Shown: positions 36,451 to 44,921 of the stretch, piece after piece
Layout of the letters: each line of letters begins with the position of its first letter
Numbering within the stretch: the first letter of the stretch is position 1
NCBI RefSeq assembly: GCF_007747215.1
Contig: NZ_CP036273.1
Coordinates: 744,001 to 808,000 of the forward strand
DNA length: 64,000 bases
Direction of reading: 5' to 3'
Origin: Urbifossiella limnaea
GTDB lineage: Bacteria > Planctomycetota > Planctomycetia > Gemmatales > Gemmataceae
Made by a program: the position numbers and the translations under genes
Notes under the pieces: model-generated
Told to the model about the DNA's origin: nothing
Database searches by the model: none
Seen by the model: only the letters and a program-made list of their open reading frames with translations

Positions 36451-37063
36451 GGGCGGTTCTCGTCGGTAGCGGGGGCCGACATTGTCGAGGCGGGGGGCAC
36501 GTTCGGGGCGACCCCCGGACCGTGAACCTCGAACTGCGGCGAGTATAACCACGGGCACCGGGAGGCGACAATCTCGGCAACCGGAATTTCACATCGGGCA
36601 GCCGGGGGGGATGCTGGTGAACGTGCGTGGGGGCGATGCCCACGCCGTGTCGAGGCGTGGGCGGCGCCGCCGAACCCGCGGCAACCCGGCCGGGCGCGGC
36701 GGAAAGTGGAGCCGGAGGCGCTGCCGGATTCCGGCCCGTCGACCCGCTCGTCCGGTTGTAGGGGCTGTCCCGGTTCTGCCCGCTGCTCCGAGCGTCCGGC
36801 CGCGGCGGCGCGGAATTCGCTCCGCATTCCGCCCGCCTTGTTGACCCTCCCCAAGTTATCCAGTCCAGTGACAGTACCCAGGCGGAGCAACCGGACACCG
36901 GAGCCCGGAATCTCGCTGGTTCGGCTCAAGTCGCGGGCGCGGCCGGCTTGAAAGGCCCCGCCCACGAACGTAGAGTTGTCGCGGATTCGACCCGCTCGCC
37001 GTCGATCCCCGACCCCCCGCCCGACCCCGGGCCGCCGCACCAACCGGACCACACGGGTTGCTC
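36451..37063. other. 613-base divergent intergenic region
   Basis: No gene I can support lies here. It separates the start of the giant protein gene (minus) from the hydrolase-fold gene (plus), so it must hold both promoters. The one clear structure is a 9-bp hairpin, GCCCACGCC/GGCGTGGGC, at 36638-36662 with a 7-base loop. Short reading frames are present, but they have no ribosome-binding site or recognisable product. Confidence 0.6.
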
Positions 37064-37792
37064 ATGACGGACGCCACCTCGCAAACCCACTGGCGGCTCG
37101 ACCGGCCGGCCGAAGGCATGTACGCCTCCGAGCTGCCGGCCCGCCCGGACCGCCCCGTCCGCACGTTCCTGCCGACCGACTACCAGCCGCGCTACCCGTA
37201 CCCGCTCGTCGTCACCTTCCACGCCGCCGGCGGGACGGAAGAGAGCGGGTCGAAGCTGCTGCCGCGGGTCAGCCGCCGCAACTACATCGGCCTGACCCTC
37301 CGCGGTCTCCACCCCGACGGCCGCGGCTTCGGCTGGGCCGACGCCAGCACCGACGACGTCACCGACTACCTGCTCGCCGCCGTGGAGCAGACGCGCCGCA
37401 CGTACCACGTCCACTCGGAGCGTGTGTTCCTGCTCGGCGTCGGCGACGGGGCCACGGCCGCGTACCGGGCCGGGCTGCAACTGGCCGACCGGGTGGCGGG
37501 CGTCGTCGCGCTGAACGGGCTGATGCCGAAGCCGGCGGGGAAGCCGCTGTTCGACCTCCGGACGGTGCGCGGCCTGCCGGTGTTCATCGGCCACGGCGTC
37601 GCCAACCCGGTGGTGCCGTACTCGACCGCCGAGCGCGACTTCCGGCTGCTGTACGCGGCCGGCGCGGACGTGCGGCTGACCGGCTACCCGACGACGCAGA
37701 AGCTCCACGCCCACATGCTGCGCGACGTGAACCGGTGGGTGATGGGCGGCGTAACCGCCGGCCGCGGGCTGATGCTCCGCGCCGGGGTGTGA
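37064..37792 (+). CDS. Phospholipase/carboxylesterase-fold protein lacking catalytic Ser and Asp
   Basis: 242 residues, no signal peptide. The fold is that of small alpha/beta-hydrolases: YPYPLVVTFHAAGGTEE, then VFLLGVGDGATAAYRAGLQL, then VVALNG, then PVFIGHGVANPVVPY, then a C-terminal HAHMLRDVNRWV. At the nucleophile elbow the expected GxSxG reads GVGDG, so Ser is replaced by Gly. The expected Asp in HGxxDPVVP is Asn. Only the His remains. It is therefore likely a non-catalytic relative, perhaps a binding protein. ATG 37064 is preferred to the TTG at 37058. An intrinsic terminator follows 22 bases after the stop. Confidence 0.82.
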   Translation: MTDATSQTHWRLDRPAEGMYASELPARPDRPVRTFLPTDYQPRYPYPLVVTFHAAGGTEESGSKLLPRVSRRNYIGLTLRGLHPDGRGFGWADASTDDVTDYLLAAVEQTRRTYHVHSERVFLLGVGDGATAAYRAGLQLADRVAGVVALNGLMPKPAGKPLFDLRTVRGLPVFIGHGVANPVVPYSTAERDFRLLYAAGADVRLTGYPTTQKLHAHMLRDVNRWVMGGVTAGRGLMLRAGV

Positions 37793-37813
37793 GTGTTGGT
37801 GTGGGTGTGCGTG

Positions 37814-37844
37814 AAAGCCCGGGGACGACAGCCCCGGGCTTTTT
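37814..37844 (+). terminator. Intrinsic terminator
   Basis: AAAGCCCGGGG (37814-37824) pairs with CCCCGGGCTTT (37832-37842), loop of 7, followed by a T-run (37840-37844). It is the only classical GC-stem plus T-run seen in the window and ends the hydrolase-fold gene. Confidence 0.85.
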
Positions 37845-37922
37845 CGTTGCACGCGCCGCCCCGCGCCGCGACATGATGGGGGAACCACGCCGCGTCCCGG
37901 ACGGGATCCCACGGAGTCCGCC

Positions 37923-38681
37923 ATGCCCCGGATGATGTCGCTGTTCGCTGTGGCTGCCGCCCTCGCGTTCGGCGGCAGGTTCGGGTCCGCGGACGAGCCG
38001 CCGGCGAAGAAGGGGGCCGGGCGCGACTTCGATCAGCAGGCCCGGATTTCGGCCGCCCGCGCGGCTCAAGACCTCGCCCAACTCCAACAGGCCGAGGCGG
38101 TGCTGAGGCGCGCCGCCACGGATCGGGAGCGGGCCGACGCGCTGTTCGCGCAGGGGGCGCTCTCGGCCGCCGACCGCGACGCCACGCGCGCCAACGAAGA
38201 CCTCGCCCGCATCGGCGTGACCCAGTCCCGCCGGCTGTCCGACAAGTCCGCGGCGGAGAACCGCACCGCGCAGGAAGCGTTCGCGTTCGCCGCCCGCCGC
38301 AACGGCGCCGACGTGACCGGCCTCCTCGCCGTCGAGGTGACGTTCCCCGACGCCGACCGGCCGAAGGTCGCCGCCGCCGCCCGCGGGCTGATCGAGGCGG
38401 CCACGTTCAGCGATACCAGCACCCCGGCGGCGTGGGACGCGGGGCGTCGGCTGCCCCACGTCCACGTCCGCTTCCCGACGCCGCACCAGGCCGTGAAGGG
38501 GATCGGCGTGCGGGAGGTCACGCTGGCGGAGGCGCTGGTGCTGCTGCCGCTGACGCGCGAGCCGGGCGGAGCGGTTCTGGTCCGCGACGGCGAACGCGTC
38601 GTGCGCTTCGCCAAGTACCCGCACGCCGCCTGCGTGACGTTCCAGGAGGCGCTCGCGACGGCGACGCCGGCAGCGCGGTAG
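37923..38681 (+). CDS. Secreted coiled-coil protein of unknown function
   Basis: 252 residues with a signal peptide (MSLFAVAAALAFGGRFGSA). Residues ~40-100 are strongly helical and heptad-like (AAQDLAQLQQAEAVLRRAATDRERADALFAQGALSAADRDATRANEDL). The phrase LFAQGALSAADRDATRA resembles the alpha-hairpin of HlyD/RND adaptor proteins, but no lipoyl or beta-barrel domain accompanies it. The C-terminal half is alpha/beta with LPHVHVRFPTPHQAVKGIGVREVTL. It converges on the D-threonine-aldolase-like gene with 4 bases between stops. No function is assigned. Confidence 0.75.
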   Translation: MPRMMSLFAVAAALAFGGRFGSADEPPAKKGAGRDFDQQARISAARAAQDLAQLQQAEAVLRRAATDRERADALFAQGALSAADRDATRANEDLARIGVTQSRRLSDKSAAENRTAQEAFAFAARRNGADVTGLLAVEVTFPDADRPKVAAAARGLIEAATFSDTSTPAAWDAGRRLPHVHVRFPTPHQAVKGIGVREVTLAEALVLLPLTREPGGAVLVRDGERVVRFAKYPHAACVTFQEALATATPAAR

Positions 38682-38685
38682 CGGG

Positions 38686-39807
38686 TCACACCGTCAGCAC
38701 CCGGTCGCGCGCCGCCACCGCCCACCGGCCCACGACGCGGTTCCCCTCGGCCACCAGCACCTCGCGGTGCAGCGCCACCGTCGGGCAGACGTGCCCCGGC
38801 AGCGCGTACACCACGTCGCCCGGGGCGTACTTCGCCGCCCCCGCCGTCTCCACGATCAGGTGCTCCTCGTTGTGCCCCACCGTGCGGTACTCGGGGAAGT
38901 CCAGCAGGTGAACCCGCCGCTCCATCGGCGGGTCCGCGGCCACCGCCTTGTTGCCGAGGTCGAACGTCACCCGGTCCGCCGTCGGCCGGCTGATCACGCG
39001 CGTCACCAGCACCGCGGCCGGGGTGATGCCGGCCAGGTCGGCGAACTTCCCGCCGTAGCCGGCGTCGTGCAGCACGAACGTGCCGGGCGAACACTCCACG
39101 CCGGGCACGTCCGTCATGCCGGCGAAGATGGGGAACGTCGGCGTGCCGCCGCACACCAGCCGCGGCACCGGAACGCCGGCCTTCTCCGCGGCGGCGCGCA
39201 GTTCCAGCACCGGCGCCAGGAACCCCCGCACGGCCGCCTCGCGGTCGGCCCGGTCGGGCTGGTGGTTGTGGCCGTCGTAGGCCTGGAACCCGTCCGGCCG
39301 CAGGCCCGGCAGCTTCGCGGCGGCGAGGTAGAGTGACAACGCCCCGTCACCGACCGCGATGCCGGTGCGGTGTTGGCCCACGTCCAAATCGAGTACGACG
39401 CCGACGGTGTGGCCCGCGGCCGCCATCCCGGCCGACAGCGCCTTGGCGCTATCCGGGTGGTCGATGAGCACGGAGAAGGTGGTGCCGGGGAATGCGGTCA
39501 TGAGCGCCGCAAGGCGCTTGATGTTCGGGCCGACCAGCGGGTAGGCGATGAGCACGTCCGGGGCGCCGGCCGACGCCAGCATCTCGGCCTCGGCGATGGT
39601 GGCGCACTTGTGCTTCGTCACGCCGGCGTCCAGCAGCATCCGGGCGATCTCGCGCGTCTTGTGCGTCTTGACGTGCGGCCGCAGCCGGCCGGGGCCGCCG
39701 GCCAGCTCGACGACGCGGGCGATGTTGGCGCGGATGAGTTCCGGGTACAGCACGAGCGCCGGGGTGAACACGTCGGCCGCATCGGCGAGGGCGTAGGCGG
39801 GGTGCAT
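38686..39807 (-). CDS. D-threonine aldolase / D-serine dehydratase-like PLP enzyme
   Basis: 373 residues. Fold-type III PLP barrel (alanine-racemase-like N-terminal domain, PF01168): the PLP Lys lies in RPHVKTHKT (~48), followed by CATIAEAEML, VLLDLDVGQHRTGI and LVCGGTPTF. The C-terminal D-ser_dehydrat domain (PF14031) carries the metal-binding pair HNEEH … PGHVCPTV. Enzymes of this type cleave D-threonine to glycine and acetaldehyde or deaminate D-serine; sequence alone does not decide between them. Cytosolic. It is transcribed away from the PSD1 gene, with a perfect 50-bp palindrome between them. Confidence 0.88.
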   Translation of the reverse strand: MHPAYALADAADVFTPALVLYPELIRANIARVVELAGGPGRLRPHVKTHKTREIARMLLDAGVTKHKCATIAEAEMLASAGAPDVLIAYPLVGPNIKRLAALMTAFPGTTFSVLIDHPDSAKALSAGMAAAGHTVGVVLDLDVGQHRTGIAVGDGALSLYLAAAKLPGLRPDGFQAYDGHNHQPDRADREAAVRGFLAPVLELRAAAEKAGVPVPRLVCGGTPTFPIFAGMTDVPGVECSPGTFVLHDAGYGGKFADLAGITPAAVLVTRVISRPTADRVTFDLGNKAVAADPPMERRVHLLDFPEYRTVGHNEEHLIVETAGAAKYAPGDVVYALPGHVCPTVALHREVLVAEGNRVVGRWAVAARDRVLTV

Positions 39808-39849
39808 GAGGCGCCCGGGGGGTTGGGGGGTGGTGTCAGGATATTCGGA

Positions 39850-39899
39850 TTCCGCCGCCCGCGGCGTAGCGCCGCGGCGCTACGCCGCGGGCGGCGGAA
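39850..39899. repeat. Perfect 50-bp palindrome (GTAGCG family, copy 1)
   Basis: The 25-nt left half (39850-39874) is exactly complementary to the right half (39875-39899), with no spacer. It contains CCGCGGCGTAGCG, the core shared with copies at 53815, 57767 and 61616. It lies in the divergent spacer between the aldolase-like gene and PSD1. Confidence 0.9.
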
Positions 39900-39918
39900 C
39901 CCACGCCCCCGCGCGGTG

Positions 39919-39945
39919 TTGTATCCCCGGCCGGTGTGGCATAAT
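39919..39945 (+). promoter_or_regulatory. Possible sigma-70-type promoter of the PSD1 gene
   Basis: TTGTAT (39919-39924) and CATAAT (39940-39945) are 15 bases apart, a little short. The AT-rich CATAATAC stands out in GC-rich DNA and lies 42 bases before the PSD1 start codon. Confidence 0.35.
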
Positions 39946-39987
39946 ACTACCACGTTCGGCCCGTCGCCCTCCCGCGGGTTCCTGCCG

Positions 39988-42822
39988 ATGCCGCGTGCCC
40001 TCCTCGCCCTCGCCGCCGTGCTCGCCGCCGCCCCCGCCGCGGCCCAGACTCCGACGGCTGACGCCGCCGGCTCGGGCGTCGACTTCTTCGAGAAGAAGAT
40101 CCGCCCCGCGCTCGCCGAGCACTGCTACAGCTGCCACTCGGCCGACGCCGCCGCGAAGAACAAGCTCAAGGGCGGCCTCGCCCTCGACACCCGCGACGCC
40201 GTCCGCGCCGGCGGCGACAGCGGCCCCGCGCTCGTCGCCGGTGACCCGGCCAAGAGCCTGATCGTCGAATCGCTCCGCTACACCGGCGACCTGCGGATGC
40301 CGCCGAAGGGGAAGCTGCCGCCGGCCGTCGTCGCCGACTTCGAGAAGTGGGTGAAGATGGGCGCCCCGGACCCGCGCACCGCCGCGACCGGCGTCAAGCA
40401 GCAGGTCGGGCTGTCGATCGACGAAGGGCGGAAATTCTGGTCGTACCGGCCGGTGGCGGCGCCGGCCGCGCCGGCCGTGAAGAACGCCGCCTGGCCCGCG
40501 ACCGACATCGACCGCTACGTCCTCGCCGCGCTCGAAGCGAAGGGGCTGAACCCCGCCGCGGACGCCGACCGCGCCACGCTGGCGCGCCGCGTCTACTTCG
40601 ACCTGCACGGCCTGCCGCCGACGCCGGAGGAGATCGACGCCTTCGTCCGCGACGCCGACCCGAAGGCGTTCGAGAAGCTGGTGGACACGCTGCTCGCGTC
40701 GCCGCGGTTCGGCGAGCGGTGGGGCCGGCACTGGCTCGACACCGCCCGCTTCGCCGAGTCGGTGACGCTGCGCGGGCTCGTGTTCAAGGAGGCGTGGCGG
40801 TACCGCGACTACGTCATCGACGCCTTCAACCGGGACGTGCCGCTCGACCAGTTCATCCGCGAACAACTCGCCGGCGACCTGCTGGCCGCGGCCACGCCCG
40901 AGGAGCGCGCCCGCCTCATCATCGCCACCACGTACCTGCAGCTCGGCAACACCAACCTCGAAGAACAGGACAAGCGCCAGCTCCGCATGGACGTGGTGGA
41001 CGAGCAGCTCGACGTGATCGGCAAGGGGCTGCTGGGGCAGACCATCAGCTGCGCCCGCTGCCACGACCACAAGTTCGACCCGATCCCGACCGCCGACTAC
41101 TACGCCCTCGCCGGCATCTTGCGGAACGTGAAGGCGCTGAAGGACGCGAACGTGTCCAACTGGGTCGAGGTGCCGCTGCCCGCAGCACCCGAGGTGGAAG
41201 CCGCGGTGAAGCAGCACGAGGCCGCCGTCGCCGACCTGCAAAGCCGCATCAAGGTGGCGAAGGCCAAGGCGCCGAAGGACGCGGCGGCCGAGCGCACGGT
41301 CAAGGGCGTGCTCGCCGTCAAGGACGTGCCCGGCGTCGTGGTGGACGACGCGGCCGCGAAGAAGGTGGGCACCTGGAAGGACTCGACGTTCTCCGGCACG
41401 TACATCGGCGCCGGCTACACCCACGACGACGCCAAGGGGGCCGGCGAGAAGACGATCACGTTCGACCCCGACCTGCCGGCCACCGGCCGGTACGAGGTGT
41501 GGTTCGCGTACTCGCCGGGCGGCAGCCGGGCGAAGGACGTGCCGGTGACGGTGTTCAGCGCCGACGGCGAGAAGACGCTCCACCTCGACCTGACGCCGAA
41601 CCCGCCGATCCGCGGTCGGTTCGTGTCGCTCGGGCAGTACCGCTTCGAGAAGGACGGCCAGAGCTTCGTCCTCATCTCGAACGAGGGCGCGAAGGGGCAC
41701 GTCACCGCCGACGCGGTGGCGTTCATCCCCGTGGATCAGGTGCCGAAGGACAAGGCGGCGCCCGCCGGAAAGGTCGCCGCGGCCGACCAGGCGGCGGCGC
41801 TGGAGGCCGAGCTGAAGAAGCTGCAAGCCGCGGCGCCGAAGCGGCCGATGGCCATGAGCGTGGTCGAGGAGGCGAAGATCGAGGACGCCAAGATCAACGT
41901 CCGCGGCATCGTCCACAATCAAGGGGCGGTGGCGCCGCGCGGCTTCCTCAAGGTGGCGACCGCCGGCCCGGTCCCGCCGATGCCCGCGAACCAGAGCGGC
42001 CGGGTGCAGCTGGCCGACTGGGTGGCGTCGAAGGACAACCCGCTGACGGCCCGGGTGTACGCCAACCGGGCGTGGCACTGGCTGTTCGGCAGCGGCCTCG
42101 TTCGCACCGCCGACAACTTCGGCACCACGGGGGAGGCGCCCTCGAACCCCGAGTTGCTCGACCACCTGGCGACGCGCCTCGTGCAGGACGGCTGGAGCGT
42201 GAAGAAGCTGGTGCGGGCGATCGTGCTGAGCCGCACCTACCGGCAGAGCAGCCGGGCGGACGCGCGCACGATCGCGGCCGACCCCGAGAACCGCCTGTTC
42301 GGCCACGCCAACCGCCGGCGGCTCGAAGCGGAGGCGATCCGCGACACGATGCTGACCGTCAGCGGCAAGCTGGAGGCGTTCGCCGGCGGGCCGAACTTCA
42401 AGGACAACGTCGCAGCCGACTACGGCTACCGGCACACGTCGGCGGCGCGGAGCGTGTACCTGCCGGTGTTCCGCAACGCGCTGCCCGAGGTGTTCGAGGC
42501 GTTCGACTTCGCCGACCCCAGCATGGTGGTCGGGAAGCGGAGCACGAGCACGGTGGCGCCGCAGGCGCTGTTCATGATGAACAACTCGTTCCCGGCCGAG
42601 CAGGCGAAGGCCGCCGCGGCGCGGGTGCTGGCCGAGAACCTGCCCACGGATGGTGCGCGGCTCGACCGCGCGTACCGGCTGGCGCTGGGCCGGCTGCCGA
42701 CCGACGGCGAGCGGGCGGCGATGCGGCGCTACCTGGCGAACCAGTCGGGGAGCCCGCCGGCCGCGTGGGCGGCGGTGTTCCAGGCGCTGTTCGCGTCGGC
42801 CGACTTCCGGTACGTGGAGTGA
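39988..42822 (+). CDS. PSD1 family protein with planctomycete cytochrome c and DUF1549/DUF1553 domains
   Basis: 944 residues, secreted ([20 protein letters not shown]). A PSCyt1 domain binds one haem through CYSCH (44-48). A DUF1549 domain (~165-370; DIDRYVLAALEAKGLNP, RFGERWGRHWLDTARF) includes a second CARCH-type site (ISCARCHDHKFDP), so a second haem is possible. A beta-sandwich at ~450-580 (TGRYEVWFAYSPGGSRAKDV… FVLISNEGAKGHVTADAVAF) looks like a golvesin-type domain. DUF1553 (~670-935; NPLTARVYANRAWHWLFGSGLVRTADNFG) ends the protein. These proteins are planctomycete-enriched and thought to be extracytoplasmic redox or polysaccharide-processing factors. It is followed by a small gene and then a DUF1501 gene. 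Confidence 0.94.
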   Translation: MPRALLALAAVLAAAPAAAQTPTADAAGSGVDFFEKKIRPALAEHCYSCHSADAAAKNKLKGGLALDTRDAVRAGGDSGPALVAGDPAKSLIVESLRYTGDLRMPPKGKLPPAVVADFEKWVKMGAPDPRTAATGVKQQVGLSIDEGRKFWSYRPVAAPAAPAVKNAAWPATDIDRYVLAALEAKGLNPAADADRATLARRVYFDLHGLPPTPEEIDAFVRDADPKAFEKLVDTLLASPRFGERWGRHWLDTARFAESVTLRGLVFKEAWRYRDYVIDAFNRDVPLDQFIREQLAGDLLAAATPEERARLIIATTYLQLGNTNLEEQDKRQLRMDVVDEQLDVIGKGLLGQTISCARCHDHKFDPIPTADYYALAGILRNVKALKDANVSNWVEVPLPAAPEVEAAVKQHEAAVADLQSRIKVAKAKAPKDAAAERTVKGVLAVKDVPGVVVDDAAAKKVGTWKDSTFSGTYIGAGYTHDDAKGAGEKTITFDPDLPATGRYEVWFAYSPGGSRAKDVPVTVFSADGEKTLHLDLTPNPPIRGRFVSLGQYRFEKDGQSFVLISNEGAKGHVTADAVAFIPVDQVPKDKAAPAGKVAAADQAAALEAELKKLQAAAPKRPMAMSVVEEAKIEDAKINVRGIVHNQGAVAPRGFLKVATAGPVPPMPANQSGRVQLADWVASKDNPLTARVYANRAWHWLFGSGLVRTADNFGTTGEAPSNPELLDHLATRLVQDGWSVKKLVRAIVLSRTYRQSSRADARTIAADPENRLFGHANRRRLEAEAIRDTMLTVSGKLEAFAGGPNFKDNVAADYGYRHTSAARSVYLPVFRNALPEVFEAFDFADPSMVVGKRSTSTVAPQALFMMNNSFPAEQAKAAAARVLAENLPTDGARLDRAYRLALGRLPTDGERAAMRRYLANQSGSPPAAWAAVFQALFASADFRYVE

Positions 42823-42829
42823 CGCCGCG

Positions 42830-43318
42830 ATGCCGTGGGAGGTCGCGATCGTGAACTACGCCGGCAGCCCGCCCGCGTCGTACCACGCCCCGGGCCGTCC
42901 CGACCCGCAGCCACTCGGCGCCCGCGACGACGTGATCGCGGCGATCCGGCAGGCGGTGCCGGAGTTTCAATGGGGCATGGTCGGCGGCTTCCCGCCCGAG
43001 ATCCTGGCGAAGTTCTCGCCGGAAGTCGCGGCGATACTGTCGAAACAGAAACTGAACGCGCGCTACGACACCGACGACCTGTACCTCCTGCTGTACGGGT
43101 TCGAGCAGGAACCGATCGGATACCTGCACGCCGAGGTACGCGGGACCGGGAACCCGGTTCCCTTGCTCGCCCGTGTATGTGCCGGCCGGAACTGGTCGGT
43201 GGCGTCCGACGCCGACGGCTCGTTCGTGGACCTGACCGCCGCCGCCGCACCGCAGTGGGACGGCTTCCAGGCGTACCGCGACCGGGCGAACTCCGATGTT
43301 CGTGACGCGGGCGGCTGA
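42830..43318 (+). CDS. Hypothetical protein between PSD1 and DUF1501
   Basis: 162 residues, soluble, no signal peptide and no domain I recognise. It contains a compact alpha/beta pattern (PWEVAIVNYAGSPPASYHAPG… FQWGMVGGFPPEILAKFSP… DLYLLLYGFEQEPIGYLHAEVRGTGNPVPLLARV). It starts 8 bases after the PSD1 stop, so it is probably co-transcribed. PSD1 and DUF1501 genes are usually directly adjacent; here this gene separates them. A short GC hairpin follows its stop. Confidence 0.7.
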   Translation: MPWEVAIVNYAGSPPASYHAPGRPDPQPLGARDDVIAAIRQAVPEFQWGMVGGFPPEILAKFSPEVAAILSKQKLNARYDTDDLYLLLYGFEQEPIGYLHAEVRGTGNPVPLLARVCAGRNWSVASDADGSFVDLTAAAAPQWDGFQAYRDRANSDVRDAGG

Positions 43319-43334
43319 CCGTGATACCGCCGCC

Positions 43335-43362
43335 GCCGCCCGGGGTGGAAACCCCGGGCGGC
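43335..43362. repeat. 12-bp hairpin with GGAA loop
   Basis: GCCGCCCGGGGT (43335-43346) pairs with ACCCCGGGCGGC (43351-43362) around a GGAA loop. The same unit, with a GGGA loop, is at 23364-23385. It lies 46 bases before the DUF1501 start. Confidence 0.75.
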
Positions 43363-43407
43363 CTACGGCGAAGTTCGTTAACCGATGACCCAACCCGAGG
43401 CGCCGGT

Positions 43408-44808
43408 ATGCTCACCCCCGTCACCCGCCGCGAGTGGCTGTCCCGCACCGCCTGCGGGTTCGGCGCCCTCGCCCTCGCCGACCTGGCGCACGCCCAGGCG
43501 CCGAACCCCCTCGCGCCGCGCCCGCCGCACCACCCGGCGAAGGCCAAGCGCGTCATCTTCCTGTTCATGCAGGGCGGCGTCAGCCACGTCGATTCCTACG
43601 ACTACAAGCCGCGCCTCGTCGCCGACGACGGCCGGCAGATGCCCTTCGACGACGCCCGCGCCATCGCCAACACCGGCGCCCGCGGCACCAACCGCCGCGT
43701 CATGAAGCCGCTGTGGGAGTTCAAGCAGCGCGGCCAGAGCGGCCTGTGGGCGTCCGAGCTGTTCCCGCACGTCGCCCAGCACATGGACGAGCTGTGCGTC
43801 GTGCGCTCGCTCCACACCGAGGGCGTCGCCCACGGCCCGGCCACGCTCTTCCTCCACTGCGGCAGCACCAACTTCGTCCGCCCCAGCATGGGGAGCTGGG
43901 TGCTGTACGGCCTCGGCAGTGAGAACGCCAACCTGCCCGGGTTCATGAGCATCGCGCCGTCGGCCGGCAACGGCGGGCCGCGCAACTACGGCACCGCCTT
44001 CCTCCCGGCCATCTTCCAGGGAACGGCGCTCGGCCGCGCCGGCGGCACCGCCGCGGAGGCGACCATCCGCAACCTCACGAGCCCCGCCGGGCAGCGGCCG
44101 CCGTTTGAGCTGTTGCGCGACCTCCACGCCGAGCAACTGCGCCGCAGCCCCGGCGACGCCGAGCTCGAAGCCGTCGCCGCGTCGTACGAGCTGGCCCACC
44201 GGATGCAGCAGAACGCCCCCGACGTGCTGGACCTGTCGAAGGAGACGGCCGAGACGCTGGCGCTGTACGGCGTCAACGACCGCGCCACCGACACGTTCGG
44301 CCGGCAGTGCCTGATGGCGCGCCGGCTGTGCGAGGCGGGCGTCCGCTACGTGCAAGTGACCTACGGCGACAACAGCGCCAACCCGGCGTGGGACCAGCAC
44401 TCGAACATGCCGAAGCACGCCGACCACGCGAAGGCGTGCGACAAGCCGATCGCCGGGCTGCTGGCCGACCTGAAGCGGCGCGGGCTGCTGGAAGACACGA
44501 TCGTGTGGTGGGGCGGCGAGTTCGGGCGGACGCCGTTCGCCCAGGACAACGGCACCGGCCGCGACCACAACCCGGCGGGGTTCACAGTGTGGATGGCGGG
44601 CGGCGGCCTCAAGAAGGGCGTGGCGTTCGGCGCGACGGACGAGTACGGCAGTCAGGCCGTCGAGAACAAGGTCCACATGCACGACCTGCACGCGACCATC
44701 CTGCACCAGCTGGGCCTCGACCACGAGAAGCTGACGTTCCGCTACAGCGGCCGGAACTTCCGATTGACTGACGTTCACGGCCGCGTCGTGCGCGAGGTGA
44801 TCGCGTAA
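43408..44808 (+). CDS. DUF1501 family secreted protein
   Basis: 466 residues. The N-terminus TRREWLSRTACGFGALALADLAHAQ is a twin-arginine-like export signal (R-R-E-W-L plus hydrophobic stretch). The DUF1501 (PF07394) sulfatase-like fold shows KRVIFLFMQGGVSHVDSYDYKP, VVRSLHTEGVAHGPATLFLHCGS, DTIVWWGGEFGRTPF and GRDHNPAGFTVWMAGGGLKKG. ATG 43408 was chosen because it begins the export signal. DUF1501 proteins regularly accompany PSD1 proteins in planctomycetes and are presumed to act with them outside the cytoplasm; the reaction is unknown. Confidence 0.93.
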   Translation: MLTPVTRREWLSRTACGFGALALADLAHAQAPNPLAPRPPHHPAKAKRVIFLFMQGGVSHVDSYDYKPRLVADDGRQMPFDDARAIANTGARGTNRRVMKPLWEFKQRGQSGLWASELFPHVAQHMDELCVVRSLHTEGVAHGPATLFLHCGSTNFVRPSMGSWVLYGLGSENANLPGFMSIAPSAGNGGPRNYGTAFLPAIFQGTALGRAGGTAAEATIRNLTSPAGQRPPFELLRDLHAEQLRRSPGDAELEAVAASYELAHRMQQNAPDVLDLSKETAETLALYGVNDRATDTFGRQCLMARRLCEAGVRYVQVTYGDNSANPAWDQHSNMPKHADHAKACDKPIAGLLADLKRRGLLEDTIVWWGGEFGRTPFAQDNGTGRDHNPAGFTVWMAGGGLKKGVAFGATDEYGSQAVENKVHMHDLHATILHQLGLDHEKLTFRYSGRNFRLTDVHGRVVREVIA

Positions 44809-44921
44809 CGCCTTCCTGGCACTGGAGTTCACGCCGGAAGAATCGCCCGCCCCATGGTCGATCTGACGGCGTGACATGTTGCCGCGACCCGACCCCTCCC
44901 ACGCGGCAGAATCATTTCCGG

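Noticed and set aside
36451-37063. Small ORFs in the divergent region, e.g. 36482-36844 and 36706-36951
   Set aside because: Arg/Pro-rich products, no ribosome-binding sites, no motifs and strong overlap with one another.
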